DNA of 64,000 nucleotides. Origin: Variovorax boronicumulans (GTDB lineage Bacteria; Pseudomonadota; Gammaproteobacteria; Burkholderiales; Burkholderiaceae_C). The stretch is from NCBI RefSeq assembly GCF_030812215.1, contig NZ_JAUSSG010000006.1, positions 62,001 through 126,000 on the forward strand. The letters are read 5' to 3'. This document shows, piece by piece, positions 10,262-19,097 of this stretch. The notes under the pieces were generated by a model. It did no database searches, was not told the origin of the DNA, and saw only the letters and a program-made list of their open reading frames with translations. The first letter of the stretch is position 1. Each line of letters starts with the position of its first letter. Position numbers and translations under genes: made by a program.

Positions 10262-11887
10262 ATGCCACCGATAACGACCGAAGAGACACCCCTGCCGCCC
10301 ACGCGGCCGCAACCCTCGAAGTTCGCGGCCCTCGAGCCCCTGAAGCTTCCCGTGTTCCGCATGCTGTGGAGCACCTGGCTCATCGCCAACATCTGCATGT
10401 GGATGAACGATGTGGCCGCGGCGTGGATGATGACCTCGCTCACCTCCTCGCCGATCTGGGTCGCGCTGGTGCAGTCGGCCTCCACCTTGCCGGTGTTCCT
10501 GCTGGGCCTTCCGAGCGGCGCGCTGGCCGACATCCTCGACCGCCGGCGCTGGCTCGTGGCCACGCAGTTCTGGCTGGCCGGCACGGCCATCGTGCTGTGC
10601 GCGGCACTGGCGCTCGATTTGATGACCGCGCCGCTGTTGCTTGCGCTCACCTTCGCCAACGGCATCGGCCTCGCGCTGCGCTGGCCGGTGTTCTCGGCCA
10701 TCGTGCCGGAGCTGGTGCCGCGTCCGCAGCTGCCGGCGGCGCTGGGCCTGAACGGCATCGCGATGAACGCCTCGCGCATCATCGGCCCGCTCACGGCCGG
10801 CATGCTGATCGCGAGCGCGGGGACGATCTGGGTGTTCGCGCTCAATGCGGTGCTGTCGGTGGCCTCGGGCTTCGTGGTGCTGCGCTGGCGGCGCGAGCAC
10901 ACGCCCAATCCGCTGGGGCGCGAGAAGCTGATCAGCGCGATGCGCGTGGGCGTGCAGTTCGTGCGGCAGTCGCAGCGCATGCGCGCGGTGTTGACGCGCA
11001 TCTCCATCTTCTTCTTTCACTCGACGGCGCTGCTCGCATTGCTGCCGCTGCTGGCGCGCAACCTGAAAGGCGGCGATGCGGGCACCTTCACGCTGCTGCT
11101 GGCCGCGATGGGCATGGGCGCGATCATCGCGGTGCTGTTCCTGCCGCGGCTGCGCCAGGCGCTCGGGCGCGACCAACTGGTGCTGCGCGGCACGCTGCTG
11201 CAGTCGGGCGCCACGGCGGTGATGGCCTTCGCGCCCAACGCGTGGGTGGCGGTGCCGGCGATGTTCTTCGGCGGCATGGCGTGGATCACCGTGGCCAATT
11301 CGCTGTCGGTGTCGGCGCAGCTCGCGCTCCCGGACTGGGTGCGCGCACGCGGCATGTCGATGTACCAGATGGCCATCATGGGCGCGAGCGCGATCGGTGC
11401 GGCCATCTGGGGCCAGGTGGCGACGATGACGGCGCTGAACCTGAGCCTGGCGGTGGCCGCGGTGAGCGGCACGCTGCTGATGCTCGTCGCCCTGCGCTGG
11501 GTGACCGACGTGACCGGCGAGGACGACACCAGCCCCGCCGAAGCCGGCTGGGCCGCGGGGCCGCCGGCCGAGGCGCCGCAGGAAGAAGGGCGCGTGGTGA
11601 TCACGGTCGAATACCTCATCGAGCCGGCGCGCGCCGCCGCCTTTCACATCGTCATGCAGCAGACGCGCCGCGCGCGCCTGAGCCAGGGCGCCATCGGCTG
11701 GGAGCTGCTGCACGACATCGCGCAGCCCAGCCGCTACGTGGAGCAGATCGTCGACGAGTCGTGGACCGACCACCTGCGCCGTTTCAACCGCGCGACGGCC
11801 AGCGACATGGTGCTGCGGGAGCGGCGGCTGGCGTTTCACATCGGCGAAACCTCGCCGGTCGTCACGCGCTACATCGTGCGGCGATGA
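10262..11887 (+). CDS. MFS transporter of the MFS_3 type with C-terminal cytoplasmic domain
   Basis: A 541-residue protein. Residues about 20-415 contain around 12 membrane segments of the MFS_3 (EntS-like exporter) family, with a SGALADILDRRR motif between the early helices. After an acidic Pro/Ala linker the last ~110 residues (ITVEYLIEPARAAAFHIV...) form a soluble domain resembling antibiotic-biosynthesis-monooxygenase folds, a usual extension in this family. It is probably an exporter of a small molecule. The stop overlaps the next MFS gene by 4 nt (ATGA), so the two are translationally coupled. Confidence 0.88.
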   Translation: MPPITTEETPLPPTRPQPSKFAALEPLKLPVFRMLWSTWLIANICMWMNDVAAAWMMTSLTSSPIWVALVQSASTLPVFLLGLPSGALADILDRRRWLVATQFWLAGTAIVLCAALALDLMTAPLLLALTFANGIGLALRWPVFSAIVPELVPRPQLPAALGLNGIAMNASRIIGPLTAGMLIASAGTIWVFALNAVLSVASGFVVLRWRREHTPNPLGREKLISAMRVGVQFVRQSQRMRAVLTRISIFFFHSTALLALLPLLARNLKGGDAGTFTLLLAAMGMGAIIAVLFLPRLRQALGRDQLVLRGTLLQSGATAVMAFAPNAWVAVPAMFFGGMAWITVANSLSVSAQLALPDWVRARGMSMYQMAIMGASAIGAAIWGQVATMTALNLSLAVAAVSGTLLMLVALRWVTDVTGEDDTSPAEAGWAAGPPAEAPQEEGRVVITVEYLIEPARAAAFHIVMQQTRRARLSQGAIGWELLHDIAQPSRYVEQIVDESWTDHLRRFNRATASDMVLRERRLAFHIGETSPVVTRYIVRR

Positions 11888-13047
11888 AGCGCTCGCAAAC
11901 CGCCACGCTCTTCAGTTGCCTCTTTCTCATCGGCGCCGCCGAAGTGATCGCCGGGCCGATGATGGGCGCCATGAGCGCCGACTTCGGCGTGCGCTCCAGC
12001 GCCATCGCCTACCTGCCCGCCGCCTACGGCCTGAGCTACGGCGCGGTGGCGCTGGTGGCGGGGCCGCTGTCGGACCGGTGGGGGCGCAGGCGGCCGCTGC
12101 TGGCGGGCTTGCTGGGCTTCGCGCTGCTGAGCGCGTCGATCCCGAGCGCGCCCCACCTGCTGGCGGCCATCGTGCTGTCGGCGCTGGCGGGCGTGTGCGC
12201 GGCCGTGGTGCAACCCAACTCGCTGGCGCTGGTGGCCGACGAATCGCCACCCGCACACATCGGCCGGCGCCTGGGCCAGGTGTTCATCGGGCTGATGCTG
12301 GCCTTCGTTCTCACGCCGGTGCTGGCGGGGCGGCTGGCGGACACGTGGGGATGGCGCTCGGCCTACTACGCGATGGCGGCCCTCGCCGTGCTGGCCGCGT
12401 TGGCGGTGGCGCGCAACTTCACCGACCGCCTGCCGGCCGCGCACGCGCACATGAACTTCCTGGCCACGCACCGCGAAGCCCTGAAGACGCCGGGCGCCCG
12501 CCGCCGGCTGTCGGCCAGCTACCTGTGGCTGGGCTGGGTCGCCGGCTTCGGGGCGGTCGTGGCGGAGGTCGCGTCGCGCAAGCTCTCGCTGTCGCCCACC
12601 GACACGGGCCTGCTGGCCGGCTTCTACGGCCTGGCCGTGATCGCGGGCAACCTTGCGAGCGGCAAGCTGCAGCGCGTATTCGGCGAAGCGGCACTGCCGG
12701 GCGCGGCGCTGGTCGCGGCCGTGGGCCTGCTCGGCTTCATGCTGCCGGTCGGCTCGATGACGCAACTGGCGCTGCTCGGCCTGCCGTGGGCCTTCGGCTA
12801 TGGCTGCGCCGGCCCCCTGCACCACGCGCGGCTGAGCGCCCTGTCGGAGCGCTGCCGGGGCACCATCAACTCGTACCACGCGAGCTTGCTGAACCTGGGC
12901 ATCTTCTCGGTCTCCTTCGCGCTGGGCACGGTCGCCCCGCGCTTCTCGATGACCGTGTTCTGCGGCCTCGCGGGCGTGGTCACGCTGCTGGGCGCGTGTC
13001 TGCTGCTGCCCTGGCCGGGCCGGAAGGCGCGAACCGCGGCGGCGTGA
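11884..13047 (+). CDS. MFS transporter
   Basis: A 387-residue protein with about 12 hydrophobic helices. The GPLSDRWGRRRPLL loop between helices 2 and 3 is the standard MFS signature, and FGVRSSAIAYLPAAYG precedes it. It resembles drug/sugar exporters of the AraJ/YbcL type; the substrate is unknown. It is coupled to the upstream MFS_3 gene by a 4-nt overlap. An imperfect hairpin (13066-13089) lies shortly after its stop. Confidence 0.86.
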   Translation: MKRSQTATLFSCLFLIGAAEVIAGPMMGAMSADFGVRSSAIAYLPAAYGLSYGAVALVAGPLSDRWGRRRPLLAGLLGFALLSASIPSAPHLLAAIVLSALAGVCAAVVQPNSLALVADESPPAHIGRRLGQVFIGLMLAFVLTPVLAGRLADTWGWRSAYYAMAALAVLAALAVARNFTDRLPAAHAHMNFLATHREALKTPGARRRLSASYLWLGWVAGFGAVVAEVASRKLSLSPTDTGLLAGFYGLAVIAGNLASGKLQRVFGEAALPGAALVAAVGLLGFMLPVGSMTQLALLGLPWAFGYGCAGPLHHARLSALSERCRGTINSYHASLLNLGIFSVSFALGTVAPRFSMTVFCGLAGVVTLLGACLLLPWPGRKARTAAA

Positions 13048-13065
13048 AGAGGGCGGGCGGGGTGC

Positions 13066-13089
13066 GGCTGCGCTGGCAACAGCGCTGCC
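13066..13089 (+). terminator. Hairpin after the two MFS genes
   Basis: GGC-T-GCGCTG and CAGCGC-T-GCC pair around a GCAA tetraloop with one T-T mismatch. There is no T-tract, so this is a weak terminator or an mRNA 3' end structure. Confidence 0.4.
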
Positions 13090-13166
13090 ATTGACCAGCC
13101 GATCGGGTTTGGTCGACGTTTTCGGAAGAACGCCCAGGCGTACGGGTAATTGCGTAGCTACTTTTT

Positions 13167-13193
13167 TTGACCGACTGGATGATTTAAGTCATC
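13167..13193. promoter_or_regulatory. Candidate operator of the creatininase cluster
   Basis: Two overlapping motifs. Positions 13167-13182 read TTGACCGACTGGATGA, which matches 10 of 14 defined bases of the RutR box TTGACCAnnTGGTCAA. Positions 13178-13193 read GATGATTTAAGTCATC, a palindrome with 14 of 16 symmetric bases. They lie 32-58 nt before the creatininase start codon. The last gene of the cluster codes for a RutR-like TetR protein, which could bind here. Confidence 0.45.
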
Positions 13194-13224
13194 ATCCGGC
13201 CATCGCGTCACAAGGACCACCCCG

Positions 13225-14046
13225 ATGAATCCGCCTCCCCTGCGCAGCCGTTTCTGGTCCGACCTGACCAGCGAAGAGTTCTCCCGCCTCGACCGCGAAC
13301 GGCTCATCGCCGTGCTGCCGGTGGGCGCCACCGAGCAGCACGGTCCGCATCTGCCGATGTCGACCGACACCGCCACCATCGACGGCATGGTGCGCGCCAC
13401 GCTCCCGCACCTGCCCGACGACCTGCCGGTGCTCTTTCTGCCCACCGTGCCCTACGGCAAGAGCAACGAGCATTCGCGCTACCCGGGCACGCTCACCGTG
13501 TCGGCGAACACGCTGATCTCGCTGTGGAAGGACATCGGCGCCTGCGTTGCCAAGGCCGGCGTGCGCAAGCTCGTGCTCTACAACAGCCACGGCGGCCAGA
13601 TGAGCGTGATGGACATCGTGGCACGCGACTTGCGCGAGGAATACGACATGATGGTCGTCGCCGCCAACTGGTACACGCTGGGCCTGCCCGAGGGCCTGTT
13701 CACCGCGCACGAAGGCAAGCACGGCATCCATGCGGGCGATCTCGAAAGCTCGGTGATGCTGCACCTCACGCCCGACTACGTGCGCCGCGACCAGTTCCAG
13801 AACTTCAGCTCGATGACCGAGCAACTGGCGGAAGAAAACAGGTTCCTCTCGATCACGCCCAGCGGCAAGCTCGGCTGGCAGATCCACGACATCAACCCCT
13901 CGGGCGCGGCCGGCGATGCCACGCGCGCCACGGCCGAGAAGGGCGCGGCGGTGCTCGACCACGTGGGCCGTCGTTTTGTCGAATTGCTGCACGAGGTGGA
14001 CCGCTTCCCCCTGTCGCGCCTCGCCAACGAACCCGCGTGGAAATGA
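13225..14046 (+). CDS. Creatininase family amidohydrolase
   Basis: A 273-residue metal-dependent amidohydrolase; an AAGGA ribosome binding site precedes the ATG. Metal-ligand motifs are clear: GATEQHGPHLPMSTD (Glu and His near 35-38, Asp near 46), YNSHGGQ, and GIHAGDLESS with a final Glu. The family hydrolyses cyclic amides (creatinine to creatine) or N-formyl and other amides. It is the first gene of a unit that includes an ABC importer and redox enzymes. The actual substrate is unknown; a nitrogen heterocycle or amide brought in by the ABC system is the natural guess. Confidence 0.88.
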   Translation: MNPPPLRSRFWSDLTSEEFSRLDRERLIAVLPVGATEQHGPHLPMSTDTATIDGMVRATLPHLPDDLPVLFLPTVPYGKSNEHSRYPGTLTVSANTLISLWKDIGACVAKAGVRKLVLYNSHGGQMSVMDIVARDLREEYDMMVVAANWYTLGLPEGLFTAHEGKHGIHAGDLESSVMLHLTPDYVRRDQFQNFSSMTEQLAEENRFLSITPSGKLGWQIHDINPSGAAGDATRATAEKGAAVLDHVGRRFVELLHEVDRFPLSRLANEPAWK

Positions 14047-14052
14047 AGCTCA

Positions 14053-14146
14053 CCCCCAGTCTTCGCGCACTTCGTGTCGCTTCGCCAACCCCCTTGCAGG
14101 GGGCAACACCGGCGGCCCGGCAAAGCCGGTTCCGCGGTGTTCCTGG
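14053..14146 (+). repeat. Dispersed intergenic repeat, copy A
   Basis: About 94 bp beginning 6 nt after the creatininase stop codon, in the same orientation. It opens with CCCCCAGTCTTCGCGCACTT, then CGTGTCGC, a C5/G5 hairpin, and an AACACC...GGTGTT stem that encloses a CCGGC-AAA-GCCGG hairpin. Five related copies occur in the window. Confidence 0.85.
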
Positions 14147-14205
14147 CTTTGCATTGCGGTCCGCGTGCAGCACAGTGCCTCACTGACGCTCGGATTCGAA
14201 CTCCC

Positions 14206-15018
14206 ATGGAAATTCACACGCCATCCACCACGCCGCCGCTGGTCAGCCTGCGCCACGTCAGCAAGCGATTCGCCAACGGCACGCTCGCGCTGCAGGGCAT
14301 GACGCTGGACATCGGCGAGCACGACTTCATCAGCTTCCTCGGCCCCTCGGGCTGCGGCAAGAGCACGGCGCTCAGGCTCATCGCCGGCCTCACCCGCCTC
14401 AGCTCGGGCGAGATGCACTGGTCCGGCGCCAACACCGGCGCGGCCAAGGACAGCAAGAACGACCGCGACCTGGGCTTCGTGTTCCAGGAGCCCACGCTCA
14501 TGCCCTGGGCCAAGGTGTTCGACAACGTGTGGCTGCCGCTCAAGCTGGCCGGCCAGAGCCGCGATGCAGCGGCGCCGGTGGTGCAGCAGGTGCTGGAGAT
14601 GGTCGGCCTCTCGCGCTTTGCCGACGTGTACCCGCGCGAGCTCTCGGGCGGCATGAAGATGCGCGTGTCCATCGCGCGTGCGCTGGTCACGCACCCGCGC
14701 CTCCTGCTGATGGACGAGCCCTTTGCCGCGCTCGATGAAATGACGCGCATCAAGCTCAACAACGACCTGCTCGCCATCTGGCGCGAGCACCGCTTCTCGG
14801 TGGTGTTCGTCACGCACAGCGTGTACGAGTCGGTGTACTTGTCGAACCGCATCGTGGTGATGGCCGCGCGCCCGGGCCGCGTGATCGACGAGATCCGCAT
14901 CGACGAGCCCTATCCGCGCGGCGAGGAATTCCGCACCTCGAGCCGCTACAACGCGCACTGCACGGCGGTGTCGCAATCCCTGCACGGAGCCCTGCATGGC
15001 GTCGACATCGATCACTGA
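14206..15018 (+). CDS. ABC transporter ATP-binding protein, NitT/TauT family
   Basis: A 270-residue ATPase. Walker A is GPSGCGKST (near 47-55), the Q-loop is VFQEPTLMPW, the signature is LSGGMKMRVSIARAL, Walker B is LLLMDEPFAALDE, and the H-loop is VTHS. The family (SsuB, TauB, ThiZ) energises import of sulfonates, nitrate, pyrimidine precursors or aromatic acids. A repeat copy separates it from the creatininase gene. The 3' end overlaps the permease start by 23 nt, showing tight coupling. Confidence 0.93.
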   Translation: MEIHTPSTTPPLVSLRHVSKRFANGTLALQGMTLDIGEHDFISFLGPSGCGKSTALRLIAGLTRLSSGEMHWSGANTGAAKDSKNDRDLGFVFQEPTLMPWAKVFDNVWLPLKLAGQSRDAAAPVVQQVLEMVGLSRFADVYPRELSGGMKMRVSIARALVTHPRLLLMDEPFAALDEMTRIKLNNDLLAIWREHRFSVVFVTHSVYESVYLSNRIVVMAARPGRVIDEIRIDEPYPRGEEFRTSSRYNAHCTAVSQSLHGALHGVDIDH

Positions 15019-15877
15019 ACCCGTCGCCCTCGCGGAGGTGGACACGGCACCTTCGGAAGCCTCGCTGCGCGCGCACGAAGACAAGCTGCGCCGTCGCGAA
15101 TCGCTGCTGCGCATCGTCGTGCCCGCGGCCATCGTGGTGCTGCTGCTGCTCATCTGGGAATGGACGGTGCGCGCCAACAACATCCCGCACTACATCCTGC
15201 CCGCGCCCTCGCTGATCCTGAAGACGCTGTTCGACAACTGGGACACGCTCTCCAGCGCGCTGTGGTTCACGGTGAAGCTCACGCTGCTCGCACTGCTGGC
15301 GGCCATCGTCGGCGGCGTGCTGCTGGCCATTGCGTTCGCGCTCTTCAAGTGGGTGGAGATCGGCCTCTTCCCCATCGCGGTGATCCTGCAGGTGACGCCG
15401 ATCATCGCGATCGCGCCGCTGATCCTGATCTACGTGTCGAGCACCACCGCGGCGCTGTTGCTGTGCGCGTGGATCGTGGCGTTCTTCCCGATCCTGTCGA
15501 ACACCGTCATCGGCCTGAAGAGCGCCGACAGCAACCTGCGCGACCTGTTCCAGCTCTACAAGGCCTCGCCCTGGCAGACCTTCCGCTATCTGCTCGCGCC
15601 GAGCGCGCTGCCGTACTTCATGGCGGGCCTGAAGATCGCAGGCGGGCTGAGCCTGATCGGCGCGGTGGTCGCCGAGTTCACGGCCGGCACGGCAGGCAAG
15701 GAAACGGGCCTCGCCTCGCGCATTCTCGAATCGAGCTTCCGCACCGAGATCCCGATGATGTTCGCGGCGCTGCTGCTGGTGTCGTTGCTCGGCATCGTGA
15801 TCTTCATCGTGTTCGCCGCCTTGTCGCGCCTCGTGCTCGGCCACTGGCACGAAAGCGAAATGCGCCGTGAACGCTAG
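14996..15877 (+). CDS. ABC transporter permease, NitT/TauT family
   Basis: A 293-residue inner-membrane permease of the SsuC/TauC type. A hydrophilic N-terminal stretch of about 35 residues precedes the first membrane helix. The EAA-like loop is LFQLYKASPWQTFRYLLAPS, and LKIAGGLSLIGAVVAEF follows. It forms an importer with the ATPase just upstream and the binding protein encoded at 17303. The gene overlaps both neighbours. Confidence 0.92.
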   Translation: MASTSITEPVALAEVDTAPSEASLRAHEDKLRRRESLLRIVVPAAIVVLLLLIWEWTVRANNIPHYILPAPSLILKTLFDNWDTLSSALWFTVKLTLLALLAAIVGGVLLAIAFALFKWVEIGLFPIAVILQVTPIIAIAPLILIYVSSTTAALLLCAWIVAFFPILSNTVIGLKSADSNLRDLFQLYKASPWQTFRYLLAPSALPYFMAGLKIAGGLSLIGAVVAEFTAGTAGKETGLASRILESSFRTEIPMMFAALLLVSLLGIVIFIVFAALSRLVLGHWHESEMRRER

Positions 15878-17246
15878 GACGATGCACACAGTCACCGACT
15901 GGGACGCCGTGCGCGAAGACCTGCGCGGACTCAACCTCGTCACCGCGCCGAGCCAGAGGAAGCAACTGTCGAAAGACTTCTACTGGTACAGCCCCATCCT
16001 CACCGCGCAGCTCGCGGGCTGCGTGGCCGACCTCGTGGTCAAGGTCAGCACCGAGGACGACGTGCGGCAGGCCGCGGCCGTGGCCGCGAAGTGGAAGCTG
16101 CCGCTCACCGTGCGCGCGGGCGGCACCGGCAACTACGGCCAGTGCGTGCCGCTCGAAGGCGGCATCGTGCTCGACGTGACGCAGATGTGCCGCGTGCTCG
16201 ACATCCAGGATGGCCGCATGCGCGTGGAAGCCGGTGCGCGCATGCACGACATCGACCTCGCCGCGCGCGAAACCGGACAGGCGTTGCGCATGTGGCCCTC
16301 GACCTGGCATGTGGCCAGCATCGGCGGTTTCATCGCGGGCGGCTTCGGTGGCATCGGGTCGTTCCGCCACGGCATCCTGCGCGACCCCGGCAACCTGCTG
16401 CGCGCGCGCGTGATGACGGTGGAGCATGAGCCGCGCATCATCGAACTGCACGGCGACGAGATCCAGCAGGTGCACCACGCCTATGGCACCAACGGCGTGA
16501 TCCTCGATGTGGAGGTGGCCCTGAGCCCGGCCGTCGAATGGGTGCACTGCACGGTGCTGTTCGAGACCTACCGCGGTGCGCTCGACTTCGGCATCGCGGC
16601 GCAGGCGCCGACGCTCGACATCTTTTTGCTCTCGACGGTGGAGGCGCGCTTCTCCCCGTACTACACGGCGATGCGCGACCGCTTTCCGAGCGACCGGCAC
16701 GCGGTGTTCACCATGGTCTCGCCGGAGTCGATGGCCGAGTTCCGCGCGCTCGCCGATGCGCACGGCGGCACGATTTCCGTCGCGGGCACCGAGGCCGAAC
16801 TGCTCGCCGACGGCTTGCCGCCCGCGTACGAGTGCGCCTTCAACCACACGACGCTGCAGGCGCTGAAGGCCGACCGCGGCTGGACGTATCTGCAGGTCGC
16901 GTATGCACAACCGTTCGACCCGTCGGTGGTCGAGCGCCACCTGAAGATCTTCGGCGACGACGTGCTGCAGCACCAGGACTTCGCGCGTGCCAACGGCGAG
17001 TGCGGCACCTTCGGCATCCTGCTCGTGCGCTGGAAGGGCGAGGCCCACCAGTACGAGGTGATCCGCGAGATCGAATCGCAGGGCGGCTGCCAGATCTTCA
17101 ACCCGCACGTGGTCACCATCGAGGACGGCGGCATGAAGACCATCGACACGCAGCAGATCGAATTCAAGAAGCGCAGCGACCCGATGGGCCTGATGAACCC
17201 CGGGAAAACGCGCGGCTGGACGCCCGAGATGGCCGTCGAACGCTGA
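15867..17246 (+). CDS. FAD-binding oxidoreductase (PCMH/GlcD-like)
   Basis: A 459-residue flavoprotein. The N-terminal FAD-binding PCMH region holds LPLTVRAGGTGNYGQ (near 82), VEAGARMHDID and SIGGFIAGGFGGIGSFRHG, typical of the vanillyl-alcohol-oxidase/GlcD fold. The C-terminal half carries the substrate cap and is less recognisable. It could oxidise a hydroxyacid or an amine/alcohol intermediate of the pathway served by the ABC importer. It sits between permease and binding-protein genes, so it is part of that operon. The start is GTG 15867, overlapping the permease, or ATG 15882 preceded by AGGA at very short spacing. Confidence 0.85.
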   Translation: MNARTMHTVTDWDAVREDLRGLNLVTAPSQRKQLSKDFYWYSPILTAQLAGCVADLVVKVSTEDDVRQAAAVAAKWKLPLTVRAGGTGNYGQCVPLEGGIVLDVTQMCRVLDIQDGRMRVEAGARMHDIDLAARETGQALRMWPSTWHVASIGGFIAGGFGGIGSFRHGILRDPGNLLRARVMTVEHEPRIIELHGDEIQQVHHAYGTNGVILDVEVALSPAVEWVHCTVLFETYRGALDFGIAAQAPTLDIFLLSTVEARFSPYYTAMRDRFPSDRHAVFTMVSPESMAEFRALADAHGGTISVAGTEAELLADGLPPAYECAFNHTTLQALKADRGWTYLQVAYAQPFDPSVVERHLKIFGDDVLQHQDFARANGECGTFGILLVRWKGEAHQYEVIREIESQGGCQIFNPHVVTIEDGGMKTIDTQQIEFKKRSDPMGLMNPGKTRGWTPEMAVER

Positions 17247-17302
17247 AAAGATTTAGTCTCCGCATCCCGTACTTTTCAAAATCTCCACAGGAGCACGTCC
17301 CC

Positions 17303-18331
17303 ATGCGCATCCCCGCTTTCAATCTCCGCCCGCTTGCCTTCGGCCTGGCCCTCGCCGGCGCCGCCTTCGCCGCGCAGGCGCAGGAAAAAGTGGTGTTCGC
17401 CACCAACTGGAAAGCGCAGGCCGGCCACGGCGGCTTCTACCAGGCGCTGGTGGACGGCACCTACAAGAAGTACGGCCTGGATGTGGACATCCAGCAGGGC
17501 GGCCCGATGGTCAACAACCGGCCGATGCTGCCGGCCGGCAAGGTCGACTTCCTCATGACCGGCAACCTGCTGCAGTCCTTCGACAACGTGAAGAACGGCG
17601 TGCCCACCGTGGTGGTCGCGGCCTTCTTCCAGAAGGACCCGCAGGCCATGTTCGCGCACCCGGGCCAGGGCTTCGACACCTTCAAGGACATGACCAAGGC
17701 GCCCGTCGCCTTCATCGGCAAGGACGGCCAGTTCAGCTTCTGGCAGTGGATGAAGTCGGAGCACGGCTTCAAGGATTCGCAGCTCAAGCCCTACACCTTC
17801 AACGTGGGCCCGTTCCTGGCGGACAAGAAGTCGATCCAGCAGGGCTACGCCATTTCCGAACCGCTGTCGATCAAGGCGCAAGCGGGCTTCGATCCGGTGG
17901 TGCAGCTGCTGGCCGACAACGGCTTCTCGACCTACTCGACAACCATCGAGACGCGCGCCGACCTCATCAAGACCAAGCCCGAGACGGTGCGCAAGTTCAT
18001 CGAGGCCTCGATCATCGGCTGGAACAACTACCTCTACGGCGACAACAAGGCCGCCAACGAGATGATCGCCAAGATCAACCCCGACTCGCCCGTGGCCGCA
18101 TCGCAGGGCTCCATCGAACTCATGAAGAAGATGGGCATCGTGGACAGCGGCGAATCGCTCACCAAGGGCATCGGCGCGATGGACGAGGCCCGCGTGAAGG
18201 ACTTCTACGACAAGATGGTCAAGGCCGGTCTCTACAAGACGGGCGAGGTCGATCTCTCGAAGGTCGTGACCACGCAGTTCGTGAACAAGGGCGTCGGCGT
18301 CGACGTTCGCAAGAAGCTCACCGGCAAGTAA
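17303..18331 (+). CDS. ABC transporter substrate-binding protein, NMT1/THI5-like
   Basis: A 342-residue periplasmic binding protein. The signal peptide ends at AAFAAQAQ; a CAGGAG ribosome binding site precedes the ATG. The mature start VVFATNWKAQAGHGGFYQAL and YGLDVDIQQGG match the NMT1/THI5-like group that binds pyrimidine precursors, riboflavin, sulfonates or aromatic carboxylates. It should feed the permease/ATPase pair upstream. Sequence alone cannot name the ligand. Confidence 0.92.
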   Translation: MRIPAFNLRPLAFGLALAGAAFAAQAQEKVVFATNWKAQAGHGGFYQALVDGTYKKYGLDVDIQQGGPMVNNRPMLPAGKVDFLMTGNLLQSFDNVKNGVPTVVVAAFFQKDPQAMFAHPGQGFDTFKDMTKAPVAFIGKDGQFSFWQWMKSEHGFKDSQLKPYTFNVGPFLADKKSIQQGYAISEPLSIKAQAGFDPVVQLLADNGFSTYSTTIETRADLIKTKPETVRKFIEASIIGWNNYLYGDNKAANEMIAKINPDSPVAASQGSIELMKKMGIVDSGESLTKGIGAMDEARVKDFYDKMVKAGLYKTGEVDLSKVVTTQFVNKGVGVDVRKKLTGK

Positions 18332-18380
18332 TCCACATCGTCTTCGAAAGTTTTTCCCGTGGGTCGCGCGGGGCTTGCGC

Positions 18381-18452
18381 CGGGGTCAGATGCCGGCGCC
18401 TGGGTTGCCATAAGGCACCGCGCGGCCTTTTGTTCCTTGGGCTCTGACCCCG
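18381..18452. repeat. 72-bp element with perfect 10-bp terminal inverted repeats
   Basis: CGGGGTCAGA (18381-18390) is the exact reverse complement of TCTGACCCCG (18443-18452). The ends resemble REP/MITE-type ends with a GGGGTCAGA core. It lies between the binding-protein and flavodoxin-fold genes and may act as a transcript 3' structure. Confidence 0.65.
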
Positions 18453-18482
18453 TCTCGCCGACAGGCGAACCGGCCCTCCACC

Positions 18483-19073
18483 ATGAAAACGCTCGTCGTC
18501 CATTGCCATCCGAACCCTGACAGCTTCAACCACGCGCTCTACCGCACCGCTCTCGAAGCGCTCGAACGCCGGCACACCGTCCGCGCCATCGACCTCTACG
18601 CCGAGGGCTTCGATCCGACGCTCACCCGCGAAGAGCGCATTGCCTACATCGACAACCCCGACCTCATCCGCGAACGTGTGAAGCCACATGTCGAAGCGCT
18701 GCTGTGGGCCGAACACCTGGTGTTCGTATTCCCCATCTGGTTCTATGGGCCGCCCTCGATGCTCAAGGGCTGGCTGGAGCGGGTCTGGCTGCCGGGCGTG
18801 GCCTTCCTGCCGGCCGAGCGCAAGGGCCAGCTCACGAAGTCGGGCATGCGCCACATCCGGCGGCTGACGGTGGTGACCACGGGCGGCTCGCCGCGCTGGT
18901 TCCTGAAGGTGATCGGCGACCCGTGCAGACGACTGTTCACGCGGGGCCTGCGCGCGCTGTTCGCGTGGCGCTGCAAGGTGACGTGGCTGCAGCTGCACGA
19001 CATGAACGCCGTCACCGAGCGCGACCGCACGCATTTCATCGAGCGCGTTTCGCGCAAGCTGCAGAACATCTAG
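18483..19073 (+). CDS. Flavodoxin-fold NAD(P)H dehydrogenase (quinone reductase family)
   Basis: A 196-residue cytosolic flavoprotein. The start KTLVVHCHPNPDSFNHAL is the FMN phosphate-binding loop of the KefF/NQO/MdaB family, and FPIWFYGPPSMLKGWLERVW is the typical second motif. It reduces quinones or other electrophiles with NAD(P)H. A 72-bp inverted-repeat element separates it from the binding-protein gene upstream. A direct catalytic part in the pathway is possible but unproven. Confidence 0.85.
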   Translation: MKTLVVHCHPNPDSFNHALYRTALEALERRHTVRAIDLYAEGFDPTLTREERIAYIDNPDLIRERVKPHVEALLWAEHLVFVFPIWFYGPPSMLKGWLERVWLPGVAFLPAERKGQLTKSGMRHIRRLTVVTTGGSPRWFLKVIGDPCRRLFTRGLRALFAWRCKVTWLQLHDMNAVTERDRTHFIERVSRKLQNI

Positions 19074-19097
19074 AGAGCAGAGAGAAAGACAACCACC

